Assembly: GCF_002831645.1 (NCBI RefSeq)
Contig: NZ_CP025117.1
Location: forward strand, 1,681,514 to 1,745,513
DNA from: Olleya sp. Bg11-27
Lineage (GTDB): Bacteria; Bacteroidota; Bacteroidia; Flavobacteriales; Flavobacteriaceae
Direction of reading: 5' to 3'
DNA: 64,000 nucleotides
Part shown: piece after piece, positions 34,725 through 42,337 of the stretch
How positions within the stretch are numbered: the first letter of the stretch is position 1
Layout: each line of letters starts with the position of its first letter
Translations under genes and position numbers: made by a program
The notes under the pieces: generated by a model
The model's database searches: none
The model's input: only the letters and a program-made list of their open reading frames with translations
Told to the model about the DNA's origin: nothing

Positions 34725-34730
34725 ATTACA

Positions 34731-35403
34731 GCTAACGGTTTAGGGTGTGGGAAGTTGCGGTTTTGAAATCGCATTTTTCCGTTGTGTGTGCCCAGCATGG
34801 GCATCTTTTATTTACGGAAAGGTAAATAATTAATATAGAGGGTGCAAGTCTCTTATGGGCAGGAGTAACCCTTCAGTTACGCTCAGGACAGGCTTATTGA
34901 AGCATTAGTAAGTCGCAAGAGTGAAAACCGTGAGGTTTTATGTGAAGGCAATTGGTGTTTGATTAATGAGCAAATACCACTACAAAACTCGGTACTGATA
35001 TTATGTAGATACGGCAGTGATTGAGTGAAAGAAGATGCCATTACATGGGGAGATCTTCAAAGTTACGATTTAATTATATGTAGCAATTAGCAGAGGTCAT
35101 AGTACTTACAGGACACGAGTTGAGGCAATACCTCAGAAGGTCTCACAAGTAAGGAAGGACAGAACGTAATGCTCTTCAAAATTCGCATAGGAGCACTAGT
35201 GGTAGCCTATGCCTAAATTAGAAAATGGTGTCAAGGGTGAAAAGCGCTTTGGCGTGATGATTTACGAACCGCCTTATACGTTCCTGAGTGCTATTGCTAG
35301 TAGCAATAGAGATGAAAGGACCCGCGTAGTAGCGTACGTACGTTGGTGTGAAAGGCGCACTCCGGATATTTTAGTCGGAGCCGTCTACTCGATTGGCATT
35401 AGT
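34731..35403 (-). other. attC-like site of cassette H, split by a group II intron
   Basis: Left part 34731-34785: box GCTAAC, arm GGGAAGTTGCG, short loop, arm CGCATTTTTCC, then CGTTGT. Right part begins 35394: TGGCATTAG. Removing 34786-35393 restores GTTGTTGGCATTAG, whose box GTTGGCATTA agrees in 9 of 10 bases with the 5' edge of cassette H (36206-36215). The empty site would be only about 65 bp. Confidence 0.75.
34786..35393 (+). mobile_element. ORF-less group II intron, copy 1
   Basis: 608 bp. Starts GTGTGCCCAGCATGGGC and ends CGTCTACTCGAT, the boundaries of bacterial group II introns. Internal landmarks include GAGGGTGCAAGTCTC, AAAACTCGGTAC, GATACGGCAGTGATTGAGTG and a domain V/VI-like end (GTGTGAAAGGCGCACTCCGG then a CTCCGG/CGGAG-type hairpin). 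The reverse-transcriptase gene expected in domain IV is missing, so mobility needs a protein in trans. Inserted in an attC at GT^T of the R box, on the strand opposite the cassette genes. Class not determined by eye. Confidence 0.82.
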
Positions 35404-35407
35404 TTTG

Positions 35408-36100
35408 TTATTCATAAATATATTCTCTGTTTTGAACAAACCCAGTTAAAGTATGTGTTGAAGTTATTGGAAAATCATTAGCATTATATTCATATGTTGT
35501 TGTTCTATTACCATCTTCACGAAATGTAACGTTATTTGGACCTTTATATTTTATTTTATTGAAAGCTTCTGGGTACATAAAAATTGAAGGATTAATCATA
35601 TTATCATATTGATAAGAATCAATTACTACGGAATCAAATATTTTTTCGCTAACATTTCCTTGATTATCATAATTTAAGAACAAAGTTTCCCCTTGACTTG
35701 TCATAAGACTAATTAATTGGTCGTCAGAATTATATTGATATGTCGTAGTATTACCATTGTTATATACTTCATTTATAATCAAATTATTATTATAAGTATA
35801 ATCTATGGTATATGTATTTCCATTGTCGTTGTTGTATATAACTTCAATTAATTGATTATTAGAGTTATAAGCGTAGTCTAGCGTATATCCTCCAGAAGCT
35901 ATTTCTTTGGAAACTAAATTATTATCATTGTATTCAAAATCGATATATCCATCAGCGATAATAGTTGAACCTGAAGTAGTGACTTCTGAAACTCGGATCA
36001 ATTTTTGTTGACTTTCTTCTGTTATACTATCATCATTTTCACAAGAAGTTGTTAAAGTTATAGTTGTAAATAATAGTAAATAAGTGATTAGATTTTTCAT
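35408..36100 (-). CDS. Cassette H: lipoprotein with YD-type repeats
   Basis: 230 residues. Signal and lipobox MKNLITYLLLFTTITLTTSC. The mature protein is a run of Asn/Tyr-rich beta repeats of about 20 residues (YNDNNLVSKEIASGGYTLDY, AYNSNNQLIEVIYNNDNGN, YQYNSDDQLISLM), the YD/RHS-like repeat seen in Bacteroidota lipoproteins. No toxin domain, so not an Rhs effector; more likely a surface binding protein. The cassette has about 110 bp of leader before the ATG, enough for its own promoter. The TAA is 5 nt from the attC remainder. Confidence 0.75.
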   Translation of the reverse strand: MKNLITYLLLFTTITLTTSCENDDSITEESQQKLIRVSEVTTSGSTIIADGYIDFEYNDNNLVSKEIASGGYTLDYAYNSNNQLIEVIYNNDNGNTYTIDYTYNNNLIINEVYNNGNTTTYQYNSDDQLISLMTSQGETLFLNYDNQGNVSEKIFDSVVIDSYQYDNMINPSIFMYPEAFNKIKYKGPNNVTFREDGNRTTTYEYNANDFPITSTHTLTGFVQNREYIYE

Positions 36101-36209
36101 AATATTTTATTTTTTAATTAATAGTATTTATTCTATAGTCGGAAAAACATAAAAAGGTTGCGTCATTTTATTAAAAATGTGATTAACGACTATGTTCAAT
36201 TTAATTAAT

Positions 36210-36349
36210 GCTAACGTGCTTGTGCATGACTTAGTATGCGTTGTTAAGTCAACTGAATTAATAAATAATAACTAACCATTAGTGAAATTCGACAGAATTT
36301 CACGAGACGCATAAAACAAACATATTAATTATGCACGTTGTTGCCACGC
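36210..36349 (-). other. attC-like site of the ORF-less cassette M
   Basis: Left box GCTAAC, arm GTGCATGACTTAGTATGCG; right arm CATATTAATTATGCACGTT and box GTTGCCACGC at 36340-36349. The right box matches the 5' edge of cassette M (reverse complement of GCTTGGCAAC, 36643-36652) in 9 of 10 bases. The loop has an AGTGAAATTCGACAGAATTTCAC hairpin. Confidence 0.75.
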
Positions 36350-36652
36350 GTGGAATTTCTCTAATTATTTTACGTAATGAATGTAATCCCGATTGAGTGA
36401 AATTCAACACAACAGTTGGAATTCGGCAATAGATTCATTTACTATCAATTCGGTTTTGATTGAGGTTCAACAGTTTGAATTTCATACAATCTCGCTTAAA
36501 TTCCACAAATTATATAAATTCCGTTTGATTAGAATTCTGCAAGATTGAAATTCAGTTCACAGTAATTTATTCGGTGTTTGAGTCGGCAGAAATTCGGTGA
36601 TTTTAAAGTCCAGTTTTTTCAGTTTGAGTGGAATTCCGCTATGCTTGGCAAC
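36340..36652 (-). other. Cassette M: ORF-less cassette
   Basis: A box-to-box unit of about 310 bp with no credible gene; the longest open stretch is about 30 codons without an ATG. It is full of short GAATT/AATTC words, many in the form gaattYnRcag (for example near 36383, 36410, 36462, 36527, 36548, 36588), giving a loose periodic pattern. It may hold a promoter or small RNA, or be the eroded remains of a gene. Confidence 0.6.
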
Positions 36653-37476
36653 GGTTACGTATAAGAATAGTGCGTTTTTGTGTGCGAGGATTTTCCGTAG
36701 AAAAATTAGAAGTAGCAAAAATGTACTGTTCTTTATTTAAGCACTAATCTACGCATTATTTTTATGCGATGTGTGTGCCCAGCATGGGCCTCTTTTAATT
36801 TACCTAAAGGTAAATAATTAATCTAGAGGGCCAAGTCCCTTATGCGCAGGAGTAACCCTTCGGCTACGCTCAGGACAGGCTTATTGAAGCATTAGTAAGT
36901 CGCAAGGGTGAAAACCGAGAGGTTTTATCTGAAGGCTATTTGCGATTGATTATTGAGCAAATACCACTACAAAACTCGGTACAGACCCTTCGTCTACGCT
37001 CAGGACAGGCCAAGCAGCAACCGTATACAGAGGCATAGTTATTCGGGTAAGCAAGCACATCATTGTAACGCCCAACGATTACTAAATGGGTAATTATGTA
37101 GATACGGCAGTGATTGAGTGAAAGAAGATGCCATTACCTGGGAGGTCTCCAAAGTTACGAGTTGACTATATGGAGAAGTCAGCAGAGGTCATAGTACTTA
37201 CAGGACACGAGTAGAGTTAATACATAAGGAAGGACTTAATGTAATGCTCTTCAAAATTCGCATAGGAGCACTAGTGGTAGCCTATTCCTAAATTAGAAGA
37301 TAGTGTCAAGGGTGAAAAGCCCTTTGGCGTGATGATTTACGAACCGCCGTATACGTTCCTGAGTGCTATTGTTAATAACAATAGAAACGAAAGGACCAAC
37401 GTAGTTGCGTATGTACGGTGGTGTGAGAGGCGCACTCCGGTTATTTTAGTCGGAGCCGTCTACTCGATTATAAGCC
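36646..37476 (-). other. attC-like site of cassette G, split by a group II intron
   Basis: Left part 36646-36772: box GGCAAC, arm GTATAAGAATAGTGCG, segment GCGAGGATTTTCCG shared with other sites, arm CGCATTATTTTTATGCGATGT. Right part from 37469: TATAAGCC. Removing 36773-37468 restores GATGTTATAAGCC; the TTATAAG core also stands at the 5' edge of cassette G (38665-38671). Confidence 0.75.
36773..37468 (+). mobile_element. ORF-less group II intron, copy 2
   Basis: 696 bp, same start (GTGTGCCCAGCATGGGC) and end (CGTCTACTCGAT) as copy 1 and closely similar through most of its length, with an extra segment of about 100 bp near 36985-37095. Two copies of a CCTTCG-nCTACGCTCAGGACAGG element lie inside (near 36858 and 36987). 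No reverse transcriptase. Inserted at the same GT^T point of an attC R box and in the same direction as copy 1. Confidence 0.82.
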
Positions 37477-37479
37477 GTT

Positions 37480-38610
37480 TTATTTTTTAGATTCAAGCAA
37501 TTTTTCAATTTTGTATAGCCTTTCCTCTATTAATTTTAAGTTTTCAATTTCTTTTTGTTGTTTTTTTATTTGTGTTTTTTGTTCTCTTATACTTTTTTCT
37601 TGTGAAATAGTGTAGAGGGTTAGTTCTTCTATTTTTTGAAGCAATTTTATTTGAAAATCACCAATATTAACACCATTTTTTTTCATTTCTTTTGCTGGTG
37701 CTATTTCTGGAAGGTGTTTATTTTTTTTTACATAAGTCTCTATTTCTTCCAAGGTGGGTAATTCATAATTATTTTCAAAAACGAAATCAGCTCCTGCATT
37801 TACGGTTACTTTAACTTCTCTAGAATGGATATTTCCTGCTACAGTAAGTTTAGAATCTGGATTTGTTGTGCCAATTCCAATGTTTCCATTTGAGCTAATC
37901 CGTAATCTTTCCAATTCATTGGCATATAGAGCTAATCCTGTATCATTAGCATAAACACTCTCAACAACTGTTGCTATACCACCCCACTTTTTAAATTCAC
38001 TAGAATATCCTCCTGATAACTTAATACCAATAATCTGATCAACATTAATAGCCTTTCCTTTAATATTCTGAAACCAGCCTGTAGCAGTATTATCTTGTAT
38101 TTGCAATTTAGAAGTTGGGTTTGAAGTTCCAATTCCAACATTTCCATTCTCACTAATTCTCATTTTTTCATTACCGTTTAAATCGAAAGCTAAAGGGTTT
38201 ACTGTTCCCGATGTTCCAATAACTTGTCTTCCAGCAGAGCCCTCCCCGTAGATTTGAATCAACCTTCCTACGGTATCTGAAATAGATAATCCTCCATTAT
38301 TATTATCAAGAGGTTGTTTAATGAATAATTTAGATGTTGGTTGTGTAGTTCCTATTCCAACATTTCCATTTAGTTTAATTGTCATTAAGTAATTCACACC
38401 TTTATTAAAGAAATAAATGTCGCCTATAGTTTTTTCTACACTACCGATGTACATATTATTAGATGAGTTAATACCAAACGCTCTAGAAAAATCAGATTCT
38501 CCATATTTTTGTATTCTTATATAATCTGTACTGTTATTCAAATCTATATTTTGTGCATTTAATCCGCATGAAATTGCTATTAGAGCAATTAATAATTTCA
38601 TTTTGTTCAT
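37480..38610 (-). CDS. Cassette G: exported tail-fibre-like repeat protein
   Basis: 376 residues. Signal peptide MNKMKLLIALIAISCGLNAQ. Three to four repeats of the NGNVGIGTTxPxSKL type (for example near 75-90, 155-170, 245-258) belong to the phage-tail-fibre-like or surface-fibre domain common in Bacteroidota. A chaperone-like ending follows (NYELPTLEEIETYVKKNKHL, LPEIAPAKEM) and a long C-terminal coiled coil (EKSIREQKTQIKKQQKEIEN). Probably a trimeric surface fibre. It is large for a gene cassette. Second ATG (MKLL) three codons in is an alternative start. Confidence 0.75.
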   Translation of the reverse strand: MNKMKLLIALIAISCGLNAQNIDLNNSTDYIRIQKYGESDFSRAFGINSSNNMYIGSVEKTIGDIYFFNKGVNYLMTIKLNGNVGIGTTQPTSKLFIKQPLDNNNGGLSISDTVGRLIQIYGEGSAGRQVIGTSGTVNPLAFDLNGNEKMRISENGNVGIGTSNPTSKLQIQDNTATGWFQNIKGKAINVDQIIGIKLSGGYSSEFKKWGGIATVVESVYANDTGLALYANELERLRISSNGNIGIGTTNPDSKLTVAGNIHSREVKVTVNAGADFVFENNYELPTLEEIETYVKKNKHLPEIAPAKEMKKNGVNIGDFQIKLLQKIEELTLYTISQEKSIREQKTQIKKQQKEIENLKLIEERLYKIEKLLESKK

Positions 38611-38789
38611 TAAAAATAAGTGTTTTGTTATTGAAAATTGTTGTCAGAATGTTTTGAGTAATTACTTATAAGGTTTGTGTATAAGATTAGTTGCGTTGAT
38701 TCGGCACTAAGTTAATAAAAACAAACCGAATATAAAATCCGCGAGGATTTTCGTAAGAAGCTTGAACCTAGCAATTAATTTTATACGGT

Positions 38790-40514
38790 GTACCTGTTGC
38801 ACAATCCTGTTGATAAAGTTAGAGCAATGGTTTGTTATTGACAAGATATTATTTTTAAATTACTGTTATGCAAGGAAAAAAGACCTATCAAGAACATTTG
38901 TTTACTCATTTTCTGTTGAGCGAACGTATTCCCCAACACAATTTCTACCGACGCCATAATTCGGTATTGGATTTAGAGTATCTCTATAAACTTACAGCTC
39001 CTTATTATGGGACTAGTGGTCAGAAAAGTATTGACCCACTTGTGTTTTTTAAACTGTGTTTGGTAGGATATCTAGAAAACATAATAACTAATCGTAAGTT
39101 GATACAACATAGTAGTATGTGCTTAGATATTCTGTTTTTTATAGGTTATGATTTAGAAGATGAATTACCATGGCATTCAACAATAAGTCGTACTCGTAAA
39201 CTTTTTCCAGAATCTGTTTTCGAAACTGTATTTACTAAAGTATTAGAGCTTTGTATCTTAAAAGGCATGGTCAGTGGTCATACGCAAACGATAGATTCTG
39301 CACCTATAAAAGCAAATGCTTCTATGGATACTTTAGAGCTAAAAGTTCCTGAAGCGGATCTAGCCTCTCATTTAGAAAAAGTAAGACATATTAGTGCTCG
39401 AGATAAAGCGGCTTTTCGACAAAGTAAAACAAACAAAGCAAATATATCCGATAAGGTTATTAGTGCTACCAGTCAAGAACTAAGCGCTATAAAGAACCGA
39501 AATAAAAAATGGGCAAAAGACCAAGACCAACGCCCCGGAGCAGGAGCTAAAGATAGTCGTTATACCAGTAATAAGACGCATTACAGTCCAACCGATCCAG
39601 ACGCAAGAATTAGTGTAAAGCCAGGTAAGGCGCGAAAACTGAATTACATGAGCCAGTTAAGTGTGGACACAGGTCATCATGTGATTACGGATATTAAAGC
39701 TTACCATGCAGACAAACGCGACAATCAATACCTTCCAGATATTGTAGGACGCTTACGTTCCAGATTAAATTTATTTGGCTTGCTTTGGCGCAACTGCGTC
39801 GCAGATACTGGTTATAGTAGCGGAGAGAATTATGCTTTTTTAGAACAGATAAATTTAGTAAGTTTCATTCCGCCGCATGGCACTTATAAAGGCGGTCCAG
39901 ATGGGTTTGTTCACGATTTAGATCAAGACCACTATGTCTGTCCAGAAGGTGAGATTATTCCTTTTAAAAAAGTCTTTAACGACTACAAGACAGGAAGTTT
40001 GAAAAAGGAATATCGCGGGAGTACTTATCAATGTGGAGATTGTCCAATAAAAAAGAGTTGTTTAGGTAAAACCGCAAAAGAGAAAAAGTTTTCAGTGACC
40101 TATTTTAAAGCAGAATACGAACGTAATATTGCACGTGTCGAGAGTAATCGTGGTCGTTATATGAAAGGTAAACGTCAAAGCACTGTAGAACCTGTTTTTG
40201 GTACACTGACTCAGTTTATGGGGTTAAGAAAAATAAATACCATTGGTATTAAACAGGCCAACAAGGTTATGCATCTGTCTGCAATAGCTTACAATCTTAA
40301 AAAGTATTTAAAGTTTGTACAAAAACGAACAAAAAGTGAAGGCAAAGCACTTGGCGTTTTGTTTTTTGAAATAATGGCACTTTACAAGGCTATAAACTTC
40401 CATTTAAGCGTATCAAAATTAAGGTAAATCTTAATAAACAATAAAAATTGAGCCTCTTAAAAAGGCTTATTTTGCTTATTCTATTAGAAAATTATGGGGT
40501 TGTTCAACGGTTAC
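38790..40514 (+). mobile_element. Complete IS1182-family insertion sequence
   Basis: 1725 bp. Ends are imperfect 18-bp inverted repeats, GTACCTGTTGCACAATCC on the left and the complement of GTAACCGTTGCACAACCC on the right, flanked by a 4-bp target duplication CGGT (38786-38789 and 40515-40518). It carries one transposase gene followed by a terminator-like hairpin (GCCTCTTAAAAAGGC near 40451). It interrupts the attC of cassette B exactly between the inner arm and the R box. Confidence 0.9.
38868..40427 (+). CDS. IS1182-family transposase
   Basis: 519 residues. N-terminal DUF772 domain (HNSVLDLEYLYKLTAPYYGT, then WHSTISRTRKLFPE), a variable linker, and a C-terminal DDE domain: TDPDARISVKPGKARKLNYM gives the first acidic region, VADTGYSSGENYAFLE the second, and RYMKGKRQSTVEPVFGTLTQ the conserved Glu region. 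A CGDCPIKKSCLG zinc-like stretch precedes the last part. Looks intact. Transcribed opposite to the cassette genes. A 110-codon remnant of the same gene lies at 23.4-23.75 kb. Confidence 0.95.
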   Translation: MQGKKTYQEHLFTHFLLSERIPQHNFYRRHNSVLDLEYLYKLTAPYYGTSGQKSIDPLVFFKLCLVGYLENIITNRKLIQHSSMCLDILFFIGYDLEDELPWHSTISRTRKLFPESVFETVFTKVLELCILKGMVSGHTQTIDSAPIKANASMDTLELKVPEADLASHLEKVRHISARDKAAFRQSKTNKANISDKVISATSQELSAIKNRNKKWAKDQDQRPGAGAKDSRYTSNKTHYSPTDPDARISVKPGKARKLNYMSQLSVDTGHHVITDIKAYHADKRDNQYLPDIVGRLRSRLNLFGLLWRNCVADTGYSSGENYAFLEQINLVSFIPPHGTYKGGPDGFVHDLDQDHYVCPEGEIIPFKKVFNDYKTGSLKKEYRGSTYQCGDCPIKKSCLGKTAKEKKFSVTYFKAEYERNIARVESNRGRYMKGKRQSTVEPVFGTLTQFMGLRKINTIGIKQANKVMHLSAIAYNLKKYLKFVQKRTKSEGKALGVLFFEIMALYKAINFHLSVSKLR

Positions 40515-40532
40515 CGGTGTTGTAAACCGTTT

Positions 40533-41102
40533 TTAATTTCGATTTTCAAGTTCCGTTTCTAATTCAATTCTATCTTTTTTAATCATTCTTCTGCCTTTAT
40601 TATACTTGGCATTTTTTTCATCATCTATTAGTTCTTCGATAAGAAATTCAAGTTCAGAATTTGTCAATTCCTTTGCTGTTTTAGTGTAAATACTTTCGTC
40701 AAGTTCCGATTTTTCCAATTGAGAATTTTCTAATTTATTAATTCTTTCTGTCGGTTTTTCGGTATCCAATTCAGTCAATCCGTAACCAGTTTTTGGTAAT
40801 TCAGTTCTTCCAATAATTTGAAGGTAATCGTTTAAAATTCGTTTTTCCACAAAGATTTTTCCTCCACCAAACTTGTGTCGGTCAGACATATTCTTTTTAA
40901 CTCCAGAAATCCAATATTCATTTCCAGTTCCAATTTCGTAATAGTTTCCACCTTCAACTCCAGTTCCGCCTAAACTTTGAAATCCTTTCCCGTTAAAATA
41001 AACTGTTTTTCCGCTTTTAGAAAAGGAAACAAGTCCAATCCACGCAGTTCCTTTATCTGAAAATCCACTCTTTAATTCTATGTATTTTAATTCAGTTCTC
41101 AA
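40533..41102 (-). CDS. Cassette B: hypothetical protein
   Basis: 189 residues from a TTG at 41102, preceded by GAGGAAAA. The N-terminal 75 residues are beta-rich with a Gly/Tyr pattern (TAWIGLVSFSKSGKTVYFNG, GGNYYEIGTGNEYWISGVKK), which resembles a small Bacteroidota family of unknown function. The C-terminal half is helical and charged. Matching boxes on both sides (10 of 10) make it a clear cassette. The start has 13 nt between box and TTG; no ATG nearby fits. Confidence 0.7.
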   Translation of the reverse strand: MRTELKYIELKSGFSDKGTAWIGLVSFSKSGKTVYFNGKGFQSLGGTGVEGGNYYEIGTGNEYWISGVKKNMSDRHKFGGGKIFVEKRILNDYLQIIGRTELPKTGYGLTELDTEKPTERINKLENSQLEKSELDESIYTKTAKELTNSELEFLIEELIDDEKNAKYNKGRRMIKKDRIELETELENRN

Positions 41103-41114
41103 TTTTCCTCAAAT

Positions 41115-41254
41115 GGTTTACAACGTTTACGTATAAGATTAGTGGCGTGTTTAAGTAACTAATTTAGTAAACAAATACTTGCCTGCGGAAAATTCCGCAG
41201 GAATTTTCCAAGTAAGCTCTCACTAGCCATTAATTTTATACTTTGTTAGGCACA
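41115..41254 (-). other. attC-like site of cassette A
   Basis: The clearest site in the window. Left box GGTTTACAAC, arm GTATAAGATTAGTGGC; right arm GCCATTAATTTTATAC, box GTTAGGCACA. The arms pair over 16 bp with two mismatches, and the loop holds the palindrome CCTGCGGAAAATTCCGCAGG (41182-41201). The right box GTTAGGC fits the GTTRRRY consensus exactly and equals the 5' edge of cassette A. Confidence 0.88.
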
Positions 41255-41261
41255 GTATTTT

Positions 41262-41984
41262 TTAATATTTATTCTCCTTTTTTATATTCAAAGTTGTTAA
41301 AGAAATCAGATAATCACAAGCATTATAAAAATCGCCTTTTTCTGGGTAAAAAACACTTACAGCTCTATAGTTTTCGGAATTCACTCCTTCTAAAATCCAT
41401 TCAGAACCATCAGTATCCATTGAATATCGACCTAATTCCATATTCCAAAAATCAGCTTTTTGGACTAATTCATTGAAATTTTTCCATTCCTTTTTAGTGA
41501 TGTTTTTGCTTTCGTTAATTATTATTTCAGTCAGTTTATAATTTTCATCTAATTTGAGTGTTTTCCAATTCAAATTATACTTTTGTTCCGTTTCAGAAAT
41601 TCTGATTATAACAGGTTCGTGGAAAGACCTTAACCAAGTAAAGCGAAATATTTCATTATCAACTTTTCTATTAAATAGTAAAGGTTCTTTCATTCCGAAT
41701 AAATATTCTGAATACCATTCCATTACTGAATTATCGTATTTGTCTTTTGAGTAAATTCTTTTTGCTATATAGCTCGAATCTTTTTGTTGTATGTATTGAA
41801 TCGAATCTATATCAGGAAACATTTCCTTTGGAAAGTAAAATTGATTTTTGTCTAATGGAACATTTAAGGAATCAACTTTAATTGTCTTATCGATATATTT
41901 TTCAATCGGCTTTTTACATTGAAAAAGGAAAATAGATTGAACAAGAAAAATAAATAATATCGATTTCCTCATAGGTTGGTTCAT
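41262..41984 (-). CDS. Cassette A: lipoprotein of unknown function
   Basis: 240 residues. Signal and lipobox MRKSILFIFLVQSIFLFQC, with a possible start four residues earlier (MNQP). The mature part is alpha/beta without familiar motifs (WKNFNELVQKADFWNMELG, DTDGSEWILEGVNSENYRA). It is the first cassette after attI-like copy 2 and thus probably the most recently inserted and best placed for expression. ATG 5 nt after the box GTTAGGC; stop 7 nt before the next box. Confidence 0.75.
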   Translation of the reverse strand: MNQPMRKSILFIFLVQSIFLFQCKKPIEKYIDKTIKVDSLNVPLDKNQFYFPKEMFPDIDSIQYIQQKDSSYIAKRIYSKDKYDNSVMEWYSEYLFGMKEPLLFNRKVDNEIFRFTWLRSFHEPVIIRISETEQKYNLNWKTLKLDENYKLTEIIINESKNITKKEWKNFNELVQKADFWNMELGRYSMDTDGSEWILEGVNSENYRAVSVFYPEKGDFYNACDYLISLTTLNIKKENKY

Positions 41985-41986
41985 AT

Positions 41987-42135
41987 TGTGCCTAACTCGT
42001 TATATCGCTACTAAAGTACTGAATATTCCCTAAATATTACGGGATATCCGCACCTTTAGTTCCTGTTTTTATATTTGAAAAACGAAGCTACAATTTATAA
42101 AGTAGTCTGACAATACGTAGAACTACGTATTTTTT
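41987..42135 (-). other. attI-like site, copy 2
   Basis: The minus strand ends ATATAACGAGTTAGGC: an inverted L box (ATATAAC), 2 nt, and the R box GTTAGGC of cassette A, the simple-site form of integron attI. No complementary arm exists, so it is not attC. It aligns over about 145 bp with 27519-27670. It fills most of the 350-bp gap between cassette A and the gene at 42338; the remaining 42136-42337 shows no feature I can name apart from the leader of that gene. No integrase gene is found beside it. Confidence 0.68.
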
Positions 42136-42337
42136 TTATCGTTTTTCACGGGTCTCCAAACTGTTTTATAGATCACTAGAGATAGTCTTGTTTAATTAGC
42201 GTGCGGCATATGGTAGTAAGCTGTTTCTTGATAGTCGTTTTAGTGTTACTCAAGTTTGTAGTCTTACAATCTGTTGTTTTTCAAATAATTAAAGACTGTT
42301 GTTTGTTAATATCAAACACTAGTCTTACATTTAAACC

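Larger units (their letters stand above)
38664..40528 (-). other. attC-like site of cassette B, split by the IS1182-family element
   Basis: Left part 38664-38789: box ACTTATAAGG, arm GTGTATAAGATTAGTTGCG, the segment CCGCGAGGATTTTCGTAAG, arm GCAATTAATTTTATACGGT. Right part 40515-40528: CGGT, then box GTTGTAAACC. With the IS removed and one CGGT dropped the site reads TATACGGTGTTGTAAACC. The right box equals the 5' edge of cassette B (41115-41124) in 10 of 10 bases. Confidence 0.82.

Noticed and set aside
35209-35481. 90-codon plus-strand frame in group II intron copy 1
   Set aside because: It lies in structured intron RNA, has no match to reverse transcriptase, and the equivalent frame is not kept in intron copy 2.
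38762-38959. 65-codon plus-strand frame at the IS1182 left end
   Set aside because: It runs from the attC across the IS terminus and overlaps the transposase start in another frame.
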